Shown here: positions 53,737 through 61,025 of the stretch, one piece after another | Position numbering within the stretch: the stretch's first letter is position 1 | Layout of the letters: each line of letters starts with the position of its first letter | Source: an uncultured Treponema sp. | GTDB taxonomy: Bacteria > Spirochaetota > Spirochaetia > Treponematales > Treponemataceae | Assembly (NCBI GenBank): GCA_947177175.1 | Contig: CAMWTK010000002.1 | Span: 1-64,000, forward strand | Length of the DNA stretch: 64,000 nt | Direction: 5' to 3' | Translations under genes and position numbers: made by a program | Notes under the pieces: model-generated | Database searches by the model: none | Seen by the model: the letters and a program-made list of their open reading frames with translations, nothing else | What the model was told of the DNA's origin: nothing

Positions 53737-53982
53737 GTCAGCGGACGAATTCGGCTCGTCGTATTGGCGGAAATTCAGTCAGCGGAATAATTCGACTTGC
53801 CGAAATGCCTGCTTTTTGGTCAGCGAGCGAATTCGGCTTGCCGAATGGCTTGTTTTTGGCTCAGCGGACGAATTCGATCTGCCGAATTTGCCGCTTTTGG
53901 GTCAGCGGACGAATTCGGCTTGTCGTGTTTGCGGAAATTCGCTCAGCAGAGCAATTCGACTCGTTGCATTCGTTATTTTTCG
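53737..53982. repeat. 41-bp tandem repeat, six units
   Basis: Units begin at 53737, 53778, 53819, 53860, 53901 and 53942, each exactly 41 nt and opening with (G/C)TCAGCGGACGAATTCGGCT or a variant. A weaker copy precedes at about 53696. Several units contain ATTCGGC-TT-GCCGAAT, a small hairpin. Copies are diverged by roughly 20-40 percent but keep the period perfectly. The last unit runs into the 3' end of yhbY. It fills the 295-nt convergent gap between pyrKD and yhbY. Confidence 0.9.
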
Positions 53983-54290
53983 GGTTTTGCCAGCAGTTTT
54001 TCGTACTGGCGGTCGGCGGGCTTTTCTGCCGGGCGATACAGAATCGCCACGTTTCCGATAATCCGCACGAGCGTCGCGTCGGTCTGCGCGGCAAGCTGTT
54101 CGGCGAGCGCGTGTTTGTCGTCCTTGAATTCGTTGAATTTCACCTTAATCAGCTCGTGGTCTGCCAGGCAACGGGCAACGTGCGCGGTCTGCGCTTCGGT
54201 CACACCCGCTCCGCCGATTTGTACCAGCGCGGGCAACGGGTGGGCGGATTTTTCCAGTATTTTTTGCTGTTTGCTTGAAAGTTCGGTCAT
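53973..54290 (-). CDS. yhbY: YhbY/CRM-domain RNA-binding protein, leaderless mRNA
   Basis: 105 residues, a single CRS1-YhbY (CRM) domain: MTELSSKQQKILEKSAH, PALVQIGGAGVTEAQ (the GxxG-like loop), LADHELIKVKFNEFKDD and LVRIIGNVAILYRP. YhbY associates with pre-50S ribosomes. The ATG at 54290 is exactly 6 nt from TATACT (54297-54302) with TTGCAA 17 nt further (54320-54325), and has no Shine-Dalgarno. The frame continues upstream through the acyl-CoA synthetase gene only as an antisense shadow. Its last codons overlap the sixth 41-bp repeat unit. Confidence 0.9.
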   Translation of the reverse strand: MTELSSKQQKILEKSAHPLPALVQIGGAGVTEAQTAHVARCLADHELIKVKFNEFKDDKHALAEQLAAQTDATLVRIIGNVAILYRPAEKPADRQYEKLLAKPEK

Positions 54291-54386
54291 ACCGAAAGTA
54301 TAGTTGAGGACGGCAAATTTTGCAACAATCCGCGTTTTACAAATCGACCGACTTATGCGATAATGAGACAACAATGGGGGTCGATT

Positions 54387-56132
54387 ATGGCAAAGACAAA
54401 AAAACTTCCCTGGGCGTTTTTGGACGATTTCCGGGGCGCGGATTTTTCGGGCGAATGGCCGACGCTGCCGGAACTGTTTACGATTACGACAAAACGATTC
54501 GGTACGCGGCCGTGCTTCACCGACTTTGAGGGCGAAGGCGGCGCAAAGCAGACGCTGACGTATGAGCAGGTGCTTTCCCGTGTGCAGACGCTCGCGGCGT
54601 GGCTGTGCGCGAACGGCGTGACCAAAGGCGACCGCGTGGCAGTGACGGGAAAGAATTCCCCCGAATGGGCGACGGTTTATCTTGCGGCAATGTTCGCGGG
54701 CGCGACGGTCTGCCCGATTGACTACGCGCTTTCCCCAGCAGAAACCGAAAACCTGCTGAACGCCGCCCAGCCAAAATTCCTGTTCGTTGACGAGGAAAAA
54801 TTCGCCCATTTTACGGAACGACCGTTTCCGTATCGTGTCTATTCGCTCAGCCCCAAACATGCGGACGTGTATGCGTACAACCTCAAAACGAACGATGTCG
54901 TGACGGCGCGGCTTGCCGCCAACAACGTGAAGGAAAACGACCTTGCGGTTATCCTGTTCACGAGCGGCACGACGGGCACGCCCAAAGGTGTCATGCTCAC
55001 GCATAAAAATTTGGTGAGCGATGCATATATCGCCACCACGCGCATGACGCTGTACGAAACGGACGTGTTCTATGCGCTCCTGCCGATTCATCACGCATAC
55101 ACGATGCTCGCCGTTTTTATCGAGGCGATTTCCGTGGGCGCGGAAGTCGTATTCGGCAAGAGCATGGCGGTCACGCGCCTGATGAAAGAACTCAAGGAAG
55201 GGCAGATTACGATGCTGCTGGGCGTGCCGCTGCTGTTCAACAAACTGCTCGCGGGCATTATGAAAGGCATCCGCGCAAAAGGCGCGGTCGTCTACGGTGC
55301 TATCCGCGCGCTGCTCGCGTTGTCCTATGCCGTCAAAAAAATCTTCCATGTGAATATCGGCAAGGTGCTGTTTAAGGCAGTCTTGCAGCAGGCGAACATT
55401 TATTCGCTGCGCATTGCCATTTGTGGCGGCGGTCCGCTCGCGGCGAGCGTGTTCAAAGTCTACAATGAAATGGGCATCGATTTTGTGCAGGGATACGGTC
55501 TGACCGAGACAAGCCCGATTATCACGCTGAATCCTGTTGACCATTTCAAGATTGAAAGCGTCGGCCAGTATTTTTTCCCGTGGATGGAAATGAAAATCCT
55601 TGACCCGGCAGAAGACGGCGTGGGCGAAGTGTGTGTCAAAGGCCCGATGGTTTTCCAGGGCTATTATAATCTGCCCGAAGAGACCGCGAAAGTCTTTACC
55701 GAAGACGGCTGGTTCAAAACGGGCGATTTGGGCTGGCTCGACGACGAAGGCTACCTGATGCTTGCGGGGCGCGCGAAAAACATGATTGTGACCGAAGGCG
55801 GCAAAAACGTCTACCCGGAAGAAATCGAAAACGCTTTCCAGCTTTACACCGATATTGAGCAGATTACCGTGCGGGGTTACATCGCCGACGCGGCGACTAA
55901 AAGCGAGCAGATCGAGGCACTTATTTATGCGGGCGAAGATGTTTTCAAGCGGCTGGGCATTGAGCGCTCCGGAAACGAAACCGCGCAATCCGTGCTCGCG
56001 CAGATTAAGCCGACAGTCGATGCCGTAAACAAAACGCTTCAGCCGTATGCACGAATCAGCAAGATCACGCTGCTCGAAAAACCGCTTGAAATGACGACCA
56101 CGCAGAAAGTAAAGCGCACGTACACAACCTAA
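54387..56132 (+). CDS. Long-chain acyl-CoA synthetase (AMP-forming)
   Basis: 581 residues, ANL superfamily. P-loop LFTSGTTGTPKGVMLTH (near 189-205), GYGLTETSPI, GWFKTGDLGWLDDEGYL and the adenylate lysine region KNMIVTEGGKNVYPEEIE are all present. It activates fatty acids as acyl-CoA (or acyl carrier) via an acyl-adenylate. The ATG at 54387 has GGGGGTC 6 nt upstream; GATAAT near 54360 could be its -10. The promoter region is shared with the divergent yhbY. Confidence 0.92.
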   Translation: MAKTKKLPWAFLDDFRGADFSGEWPTLPELFTITTKRFGTRPCFTDFEGEGGAKQTLTYEQVLSRVQTLAAWLCANGVTKGDRVAVTGKNSPEWATVYLAAMFAGATVCPIDYALSPAETENLLNAAQPKFLFVDEEKFAHFTERPFPYRVYSLSPKHADVYAYNLKTNDVVTARLAANNVKENDLAVILFTSGTTGTPKGVMLTHKNLVSDAYIATTRMTLYETDVFYALLPIHHAYTMLAVFIEAISVGAEVVFGKSMAVTRLMKELKEGQITMLLGVPLLFNKLLAGIMKGIRAKGAVVYGAIRALLALSYAVKKIFHVNIGKVLFKAVLQQANIYSLRIAICGGGPLAASVFKVYNEMGIDFVQGYGLTETSPIITLNPVDHFKIESVGQYFFPWMEMKILDPAEDGVGEVCVKGPMVFQGYYNLPEETAKVFTEDGWFKTGDLGWLDDEGYLMLAGRAKNMIVTEGGKNVYPEEIENAFQLYTDIEQITVRGYIADAATKSEQIEALIYAGEDVFKRLGIERSGNETAQSVLAQIKPTVDAVNKTLQPYARISKITLLEKPLEMTTTQKVKRTYTT

Positions 56133-56156
56133 ACGCTTCTCAACGCGGCAGAATTC

Positions 56157-56165
56157 TGCTACACT
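56157..56165 (+). promoter_or_regulatory. Extended -10 of pyrF, leaderless arrangement
   Basis: TGC-TACACT with the hexamer at 56160-56165 and exactly 6 nt to the ATG at 56172. The same words occur before pyrKD. Confidence 0.7.
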
Positions 56166-56171
56166 ATGCGT

Positions 56172-57116
56172 ATGAAACATCTTATGGAACAATTGCAGGA
56201 AGCGGCGGCAGAACGCGGACCGCTGTGCGTGGGCTTGGACACTGACCCGTCATATCTGCCCGCGCCGCTGCTGTCAATTTTTGACGCGCCCGCCGATGCG
56301 GTTCTGGCGTACAACAAAGAAATCATCAAGCGCGTCGCTGCGGAAAAAACGGCGTGCTGCTGCAAAATCCAAATTGCCTATTACGAGGCGATGGGGCTTG
56401 CCGGACTGAAAGCATACGCGGAGACAATCCGCGCGGTAAAAGATGCCGGACTGATTGCCATAAGCGACATCAAGCGCGGCGACATTGCGGACACGGCAAA
56501 GGCATACGCCCGCGCGCATTTTACGGGCGAATTTGAAAGCGACATCATCACGGTGAATCCGTACATGGGCTTTGACACGCTCAAGCCGTTCACCGACTAT
56601 TGTATGCCGAACGGCGAGACCGGCGGAAAAGGCATTTTCGTCCTGTTGCGCACGTCAAATCCCGGCATGACCGACATTGAGCAGCAGGAACTCAAATCGG
56701 GCGGGCGCGTGTTGGATAGAACGGGCGAAGAACTGGAGCGCATCAACAAATCGTTTAAAAAAACGTACCCCGATCAGACATGTTCGCCTGTGGGCGCGGT
56801 CGTCGGCTGTACCGAAGAAAGCGACGCGCGCGCACTCCGCGATGCCTATCCTGAAATCTTCTTTTTAATTCCCGGTTACGGGGCACAAGGCGGCGCGGCG
56901 CGGATTGCGGCGACATTGCTCGACAAAGCGGGCGGTGTCGTCAATTCCTCGCGCGGAATTCTGTGCGCATGGAAAACCGCCCCTGAACTCGCCGACAAAG
57001 CAGCAAGCGGCAATCTGTGTCTCAAAGAAATTGCGGATGCGGCGGAAAATGCCGCCCGCGCGGCAAAAGAAGATTTGCTCGCCGCAAAAAAAGAACTGGA
57101 CGGTATCGGCGCATGA
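56172..57116 (+). CDS. pyrF: Orotidine 5'-phosphate decarboxylase, type 2
   Basis: 314 residues, the longer OMP decarboxylase subfamily. SDIKRGDIADTAKAY holds the catalytic Asp-Lys-Asp array, CVGLDTDPSYLP lies at the N-terminus, VLLRTSNPG and FLIPGYGAQGG complete the phosphate site. It makes UMP, the last step of pyrimidine synthesis, one pathway with pyrKD. The in-frame ATG at 56166 would lie upstream of the predicted transcription start, so 56172 is preferred. The C-terminus is a Lys/Ala-rich helix. Confidence 0.94.
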   Translation: MKHLMEQLQEAAAERGPLCVGLDTDPSYLPAPLLSIFDAPADAVLAYNKEIIKRVAAEKTACCCKIQIAYYEAMGLAGLKAYAETIRAVKDAGLIAISDIKRGDIADTAKAYARAHFTGEFESDIITVNPYMGFDTLKPFTDYCMPNGETGGKGIFVLLRTSNPGMTDIEQQELKSGGRVLDRTGEELERINKSFKKTYPDQTCSPVGAVVGCTEESDARALRDAYPEIFFLIPGYGAQGGAARIAATLLDKAGGVVNSSRGILCAWKTAPELADKAASGNLCLKEIADAAENAARAAKEDLLAAKKELDGIGA

Positions 57117-57706
57117 TTCAAGCAATCCATGACCGGCGGAGCATCCGCGCTTTTTTGGACACGCCCGTAAATCGGCAGGACATTGAAGACATTCTGCAAA
57201 ATGCCGTGCTCGCGCCGTCGTCAAAAAATCGTCAGCCGTGGAAATTCGTCGTGGTGCAAGGCGCGGCAAAAACTGGGATGCTCGAAGCGTTCCGCACGGG
57301 CATTGCCCGCGAAGAATCAGGCAATGCGCTCCTACCGCAAAGCCGAAAATATATCGAAGCCGCAAAATATACGGTCAAGATTTTGGAACAAGCGCCCGTC
57401 GTCATCCTTGCGGTAAACCCGCTCGGAAAAGGTGTGCTTGCGGATTTGACCCCTGAAGAACGCATCTATGAGACGTGCAATATTCAGTCGTTGAGCGCAG
57501 CTGTGCAGAATCTGCTGCTTGCCGCCACGGAAAAAGGCTTGGGCAGCCTGTGGATATGTGATATTTTCTTTGCCTACCAAGAATTGTGCGCATGGCTCGG
57601 CGACCGAGGAGAACTGATTGCCGCCGTCGCCATCGGCCACCCGAACGAATCTCCCCACGCACGATCGCGCAAACCGTTTGCGGAAGTCGTTGAATGGCGT
57701 GAATGA
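57113..57706 (+). CDS. Nitroreductase family protein
   Basis: 197 residues. N-terminal RRSIRAFLDTPVNRQDIEDILQ and APSSKNRQPWKFVVV are the FMN-binding hallmarks; a C-terminal GLGSLWICDIFFAYQELCAWL segment and AVAIGHPNESP finish the domain. Such flavoenzymes reduce nitro groups, quinones or flavins; the natural substrate is unknown. Its ATG overlaps the pyrF stop (ATGA), so the two are translationally coupled. Confidence 0.9.
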   Translation: MIQAIHDRRSIRAFLDTPVNRQDIEDILQNAVLAPSSKNRQPWKFVVVQGAAKTGMLEAFRTGIAREESGNALLPQSRKYIEAAKYTVKILEQAPVVILAVNPLGKGVLADLTPEERIYETCNIQSLSAAVQNLLLAATEKGLGSLWICDIFFAYQELCAWLGDRGELIAAVAIGHPNESPHARSRKPFAEVVEWRE

Positions 57707-57713
57707 GCCTGCG

Positions 57714-58331
57714 TCACATTACATGATAAAACGTGGGAAACAAAACACTTGCCTGCACTTCATTCAAATCAATGCATTTTATCTCTGAATCTATGTAGTT
57801 GTCAATATCAAAGAAATACGTCTCATCCAAAGTCTTGCATTCGGCTATGGAGCAGATGTTCCTGATGTTTTTATAAGCCTTCGCCAACAATTCATTTTTT
57901 CGTTCCTCATTTTCCTCAATCGCAGCTCGATCAAGGAAATTCGATACAAAGGGAATATCATATGAGATGGACTTGTCAAGGCATTCTTTTATTTTGTCAT
58001 GGGAAGATTTCTTGTTGCCGAAAAAGCTCAGTGCCTCCAGATAAAAAACCATAGCCATCATGTCAGGCGTAAGACGGTCAGATAATCTCTTCAAGACTGG
58101 GAGCATCTTGCTTTTGCAATATAATTGCGTAAAGCAAAGATATGCTTCCACGGACATAAGTTCCGGCGAGGCGAGCGCGATTTTTTCTTTTCGTATAATG
58201 TCCACCGCATTCCTATAATCCGCAATAGGAGCGTATATTTCGCTGAGGACATAGTTTTCAAGATTCTTGACCGTTCTGTCAGCAGAGAACGCCGCTTTGT
58301 ATTTCTGATTTAAAGCTTCAACATCCATCAT
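57714..58331 (-). CDS. Helical protein of unknown function in an AT-rich patch
   Basis: 205 residues, predicted all-helical with TPR-like spacing (VDIIRKEKIALASPELMSVE, MMAMVFYLEALSFFGNKKSS) and a short C-terminal hydrophobic end. No family recognised and no signal peptide. Base composition and codon use (AAA, AAT, TTT-rich) differ from the GC-rich neighbours, suggesting recent acquisition. No ribosome-binding site is seen before either of the two adjacent ATGs (58331 and 58328). Confidence 0.65.
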   Translation of the reverse strand: MMDVEALNQKYKAAFSADRTVKNLENYVLSEIYAPIADYRNAVDIIRKEKIALASPELMSVEAYLCFTQLYCKSKMLPVLKRLSDRLTPDMMAMVFYLEALSFFGNKKSSHDKIKECLDKSISYDIPFVSNFLDRAAIEENEERKNELLAKAYKNIRNICSIAECKTLDETYFFDIDNYIDSEIKCIDLNEVQASVLFPTFYHVM

Positions 58332-58508
58332 TAATCTATCAAATTGCCTATCTCTGATAAGAATCGCAAAAATTAAAGAAATTGAAAATCCCCATAGAAA
58401 TTCAAAACCTCATAGTTCATTTATAGCATAAACAATCGCGCTTTTCTATCGCCTTGAATCCCTATGGCATTTTGCGGTATTCTTATAATGTTTTTAAAGG
58501 AGTCATAT

Positions 58509-59141
58509 ATGCACGGACCAACCCCCAATGCCGTACACCCGAACGAACATATCCCCAGCGTGTGTTACATCAAAAACACAATCACACGACCCAGCATAAT
58601 CGTGGGCGACTACACCTATTACGACGACCCCGTGGATTCCGAACATTTTGAAAACCACGTCACTCATCACTACGATTTTGTGGGAGACAAACTTTTTATC
58701 GGCAAATTCTGCGCCATTGCACGAGGCGTTGAATTTGTCATGAATGGCGCAAATCATCGTATGAACAGCGTTTCCACCTATCCGTTCAATATCATGGGCG
58801 GCGGCTGGGAGAAAAGCACTCCCGAAATGGAAGAACTTCCTCTTAAAGGCGATACCGTTGTGGGAAACGACGTATGGATAGGCCAGAACGTCACCGTTAT
58901 GGCAGGCTCTCACATAGGCGATGGCGCAATAATCGGCGCGAATTCCACCGTTGCAGGAGACATTCCCCCATATTCGGTAGCCGTCGGAAATCCCTGCCGC
59001 GTGGTAAAAATGCGCTTCGACGAAGAAACGGTGAAATACCTCTTAAATCTGAAATGGTGGGACTGGGACGCAGAAAAGATTTTTGAAAATCTCGAAGCCC
59101 TGACATCCGCCGACATTGCAAAAATCAAGAGAATTATTTAA
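58509..59141 (+). CDS. Vat/CatB-like xenobiotic acetyltransferase (hexapeptide repeat)
   Basis: 210 residues, left-handed beta-helix acyltransferase. FIGKFCAIARGVEFVMNGANHRM (with the catalytic His) is typical of the Vat streptogramin and CatB chloramphenicol acetyltransferases, as are YPFNIMGGGWE, GNDVWIGQNVTVMAGSHIGDGA and the C-terminal WWDWDAEKI. Chromosomal members often have unknown natural substrates, so drug resistance is possible but not shown. SD AAAGGAG 7 nt before the ATG. The acetyl donor would be acetyl-CoA. It lies 17 nt upstream of the NAGS gene. Confidence 0.88.
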   Translation: MHGPTPNAVHPNEHIPSVCYIKNTITRPSIIVGDYTYYDDPVDSEHFENHVTHHYDFVGDKLFIGKFCAIARGVEFVMNGANHRMNSVSTYPFNIMGGGWEKSTPEMEELPLKGDTVVGNDVWIGQNVTVMAGSHIGDGAIIGANSTVAGDIPPYSVAVGNPCRVVKMRFDEETVKYLLNLKWWDWDAEKIFENLEALTSADIAKIKRII

Positions 59142-59158
59142 AACGGACGGTAACTTTT

Positions 59159-60517
59159 ATGGAAGAACAGGCAATTTTCACGCGGGCGAAACATATCCGC
59201 GACGTTATTCGTTATATCGACCGATTTAAGGACGCGGCAGTGGTCATCTACCTCGACGACCGCATCATCGATTCGCCGCTGTGGGCAAGTCATATCCGCG
59301 ACATTTCGCTCATTCACAAAGCCGGATTGCGCGTTATGCTCGTGCCGGGATCGCACAAATATATCGACAAAATCCTTGCGGAAAACAACATTTCTTGGGA
59401 ACGCAAGAACGGATGCCGCATTACGAGCGACGACGCAATGCCGCTCATCAAAACCGCCGCCTTTGACGTGTCGAATATCGTCATGTCAAGCCTCGCCGGA
59501 GAACACCTAACCGCCGTCATCGGAAACTGGGTTCGCGCCCGGGCAAAAGGCGTGATTGACGGCATTGATTACGGCACGTCCGGCGAAATCGACCGAATCG
59601 ACAGCGACGCAATTCGCACCGTGCTTTCCGACGGCTTCATCCCGATTTTTCCCTGCATTGGCTGGAATCTCTCAGGAAAGCCGTACAATATTTCTTCCCT
59701 GCAACTGGCAACGCAAATTGCCATCCGAATGCAGGCCGACAAACTGTTTTTCCTCGTTCCCGGCGCAGAAATTTCGGCAGACTATTTTTCACTTCCCGCA
59801 GGAATCGGACTTTCGCCCGAAAGCTGTATTCCCGCAATGAATATCGACGAACTCGACAACTTTTTGGCATTGAACAAAACAGCCAACCGTTCGTTAGATA
59901 CCGACGAACAAGCACTGCACGAACATATTCTATCTATCGTTCGTTTGGGAAAAACAGCCTGTATGCAAGGCGTTACCCGCGTCCATATTTTGAACAGCTC
60001 ACTTAATGGCACGATTCCGTGTGAAATTTTTAGCGATTTGGGCTCTGGCACGATGATTTATTCCAGCAATTACGGGAAATTGCGCCCCATGGAACGCAGT
60101 GATATTGCAGCCGTCCTTACGCTCATACAACCGTTCGTTAGGAAAGGCTATCTGCTTCCCCGCACCGAAAATCAACTGGAAAGTCAATACCAAGATTACA
60201 TCGTCTATGAATTAGACGGCGGCATCCGCGCCTGTGCAGCACTTCATATCTATGACGACAAACAAGCAGAAATTGCCGCCGTCGCCGTAGATGAAACCTG
60301 TACACATATCGGCATTGGCCCAAAAATCATGGACTGCCTGATAACCCGCGCAAAGCGGCTGGCATTAGACAGCGTATTTGTTCTGACCACCCAAACGACC
60401 GATTGGTTTGAAAGTCTTGGCTTCCGCCCCGATGACATCGCGACACTTCCCGAAAAACGCAAACAACTATGGTCGCCCGCCCGCGGCTCAAAACTATTGC
60501 GGATGAAATTGCGCTAA
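59159..60517 (+). CDS. argA: N-acetylglutamate synthase (amino-acid kinase fold plus GNAT)
   Basis: 452 residues in the ArgA layout. An amino-acid-kinase-like regulatory domain occupies about 1-300 (AAVVIYLDDRIID, DISLIHKAGLRVMLVPG, FIPIFPCIGWNLSG). A GNAT domain occupies about 310-452 (LRPMERSDIAAVLTLIQPFV, AEIAAVAVDETCTHIGIGPK, TTQTTDWFESLGF). It acetylates glutamate to start arginine synthesis; no other arg genes are in the window. It begins 17 nt after the acetyltransferase gene, without an independent promoter. Confidence 0.9.
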   Translation: MEEQAIFTRAKHIRDVIRYIDRFKDAAVVIYLDDRIIDSPLWASHIRDISLIHKAGLRVMLVPGSHKYIDKILAENNISWERKNGCRITSDDAMPLIKTAAFDVSNIVMSSLAGEHLTAVIGNWVRARAKGVIDGIDYGTSGEIDRIDSDAIRTVLSDGFIPIFPCIGWNLSGKPYNISSLQLATQIAIRMQADKLFFLVPGAEISADYFSLPAGIGLSPESCIPAMNIDELDNFLALNKTANRSLDTDEQALHEHILSIVRLGKTACMQGVTRVHILNSSLNGTIPCEIFSDLGSGTMIYSSNYGKLRPMERSDIAAVLTLIQPFVRKGYLLPRTENQLESQYQDYIVYELDGGIRACAALHIYDDKQAEIAAVAVDETCTHIGIGPKIMDCLITRAKRLALDSVFVLTTQTTDWFESLGFRPDDIATLPEKRKQLWSPARGSKLLRMKLR

Positions 60518-60553
60518 AAGATTTTCAAAAAGCAACCACGAACAAAGCAAGAT

Positions 60554-60569
60554 TGTTTCACGTGAAACA
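60554..60569. promoter_or_regulatory. parS site 1
   Basis: TGTTTCACGTGAAACA, exact match to the ParB/Spo0J binding consensus and part of an 18-nt perfect palindrome. Confidence 0.92.
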
Positions 60570-60650
60570 AATTTATGAAAATACGGCATACTATCAAAGT
60601 ACGCTATTTCACGTCAATATAATTCTTCGGCAGGACTTCTCTATGGACTA

Positions 60651-60666
60651 TGTTTCACGTGAAATA
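60651..60666. promoter_or_regulatory. parS site 2
   Basis: TGTTTCACGTGAAATA, one mismatch to the consensus. A weaker relative, TATTTCACGTCAATAT, starts at 60605. Confidence 0.85.
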
Positions 60667-60875
60667 TTTCTCTTTATTCGTGCACATGAAAACTTCCGCA
60701 AAAATCAGAAGAAATTTATTCACAGACTTTCCACAGACAGTATTTTCGTCAAAAACCCGCAAATTCTGCTAATTGCTTATATACCAATAATTTACGAATT
60801 CTTTTTAAATTGTGCGAATTTTCAATTGAGTTTTCCCAAAGTTTTCCACAAGCGCAGATTCTGTCATCATCAAAG

Positions 60876-60891
60876 TGTTTCACGTGAAACA
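60876..60891. promoter_or_regulatory. parS site 3
   Basis: TGTTTCACGTGAAACA, exact consensus. Confidence 0.92.
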
Positions 60892-60918
60892 TTTTTTGCC
60901 ACATGAACAAAATCGAGT

Positions 60919-60952
60919 ATAAAAAACAGCCGTACAAATAGCGCGGCTGTTT
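60919..60952 (-). terminator. Terminator of gyrA
   Basis: On the minus strand AAACAGCCG (60944-60952) pairs with CGGCTGTTT (60924-60932), followed by a T-run. It lies 73 nt after the gyrA stop. Confidence 0.85.
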
Positions 60953-61025
60953 CTCGGTTTGTATGTAAACGGTTTATCAACTTGTCCGCTTGCACGGACA
61001 AATGCGACGTTTTCAGCAGAAAATA

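Larger units (their letters stand above)
60518..61025. other. Non-coding parS/DnaA-box region, candidate origin-proximal centromere
   Basis: A 508-nt AT-rich gap between convergent argA and gyrA. It contains three parS sites, DnaA-box-like words TTATTCACA (60716-60724), CTTTCCACA (60727-60735) and TTTTCCACA (60842-60850), and an AT-rich stretch at about 60765-60835 that could unwind. A 145-codon open frame crosses it but has no protein character. Either the origin lies here or this is the chromosome partition locus close to it. Confidence 0.7.

Noticed and set aside
54291-56192. Open extension of the yhbY frame across the acyl-CoA synthetase gene
   Set aside because: Antisense shadow; the CRM domain starts at 54290 and has its own promoter.
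48400-60140. Repeated CGTTCGTT octamer in queH and argA, as a possible uptake or signalling word
   Set aside because: Many occurrences are explained by common codon pairs such as Thr-Asn (ACG AAC), and it appears elsewhere at similar rates; I could not show enrichment.
60469-60906. 145-codon open frame across the parS region
   Set aside because: It overlaps argA, has no ribosome-binding site, contains all three parS palindromes and shows no protein-like pattern.
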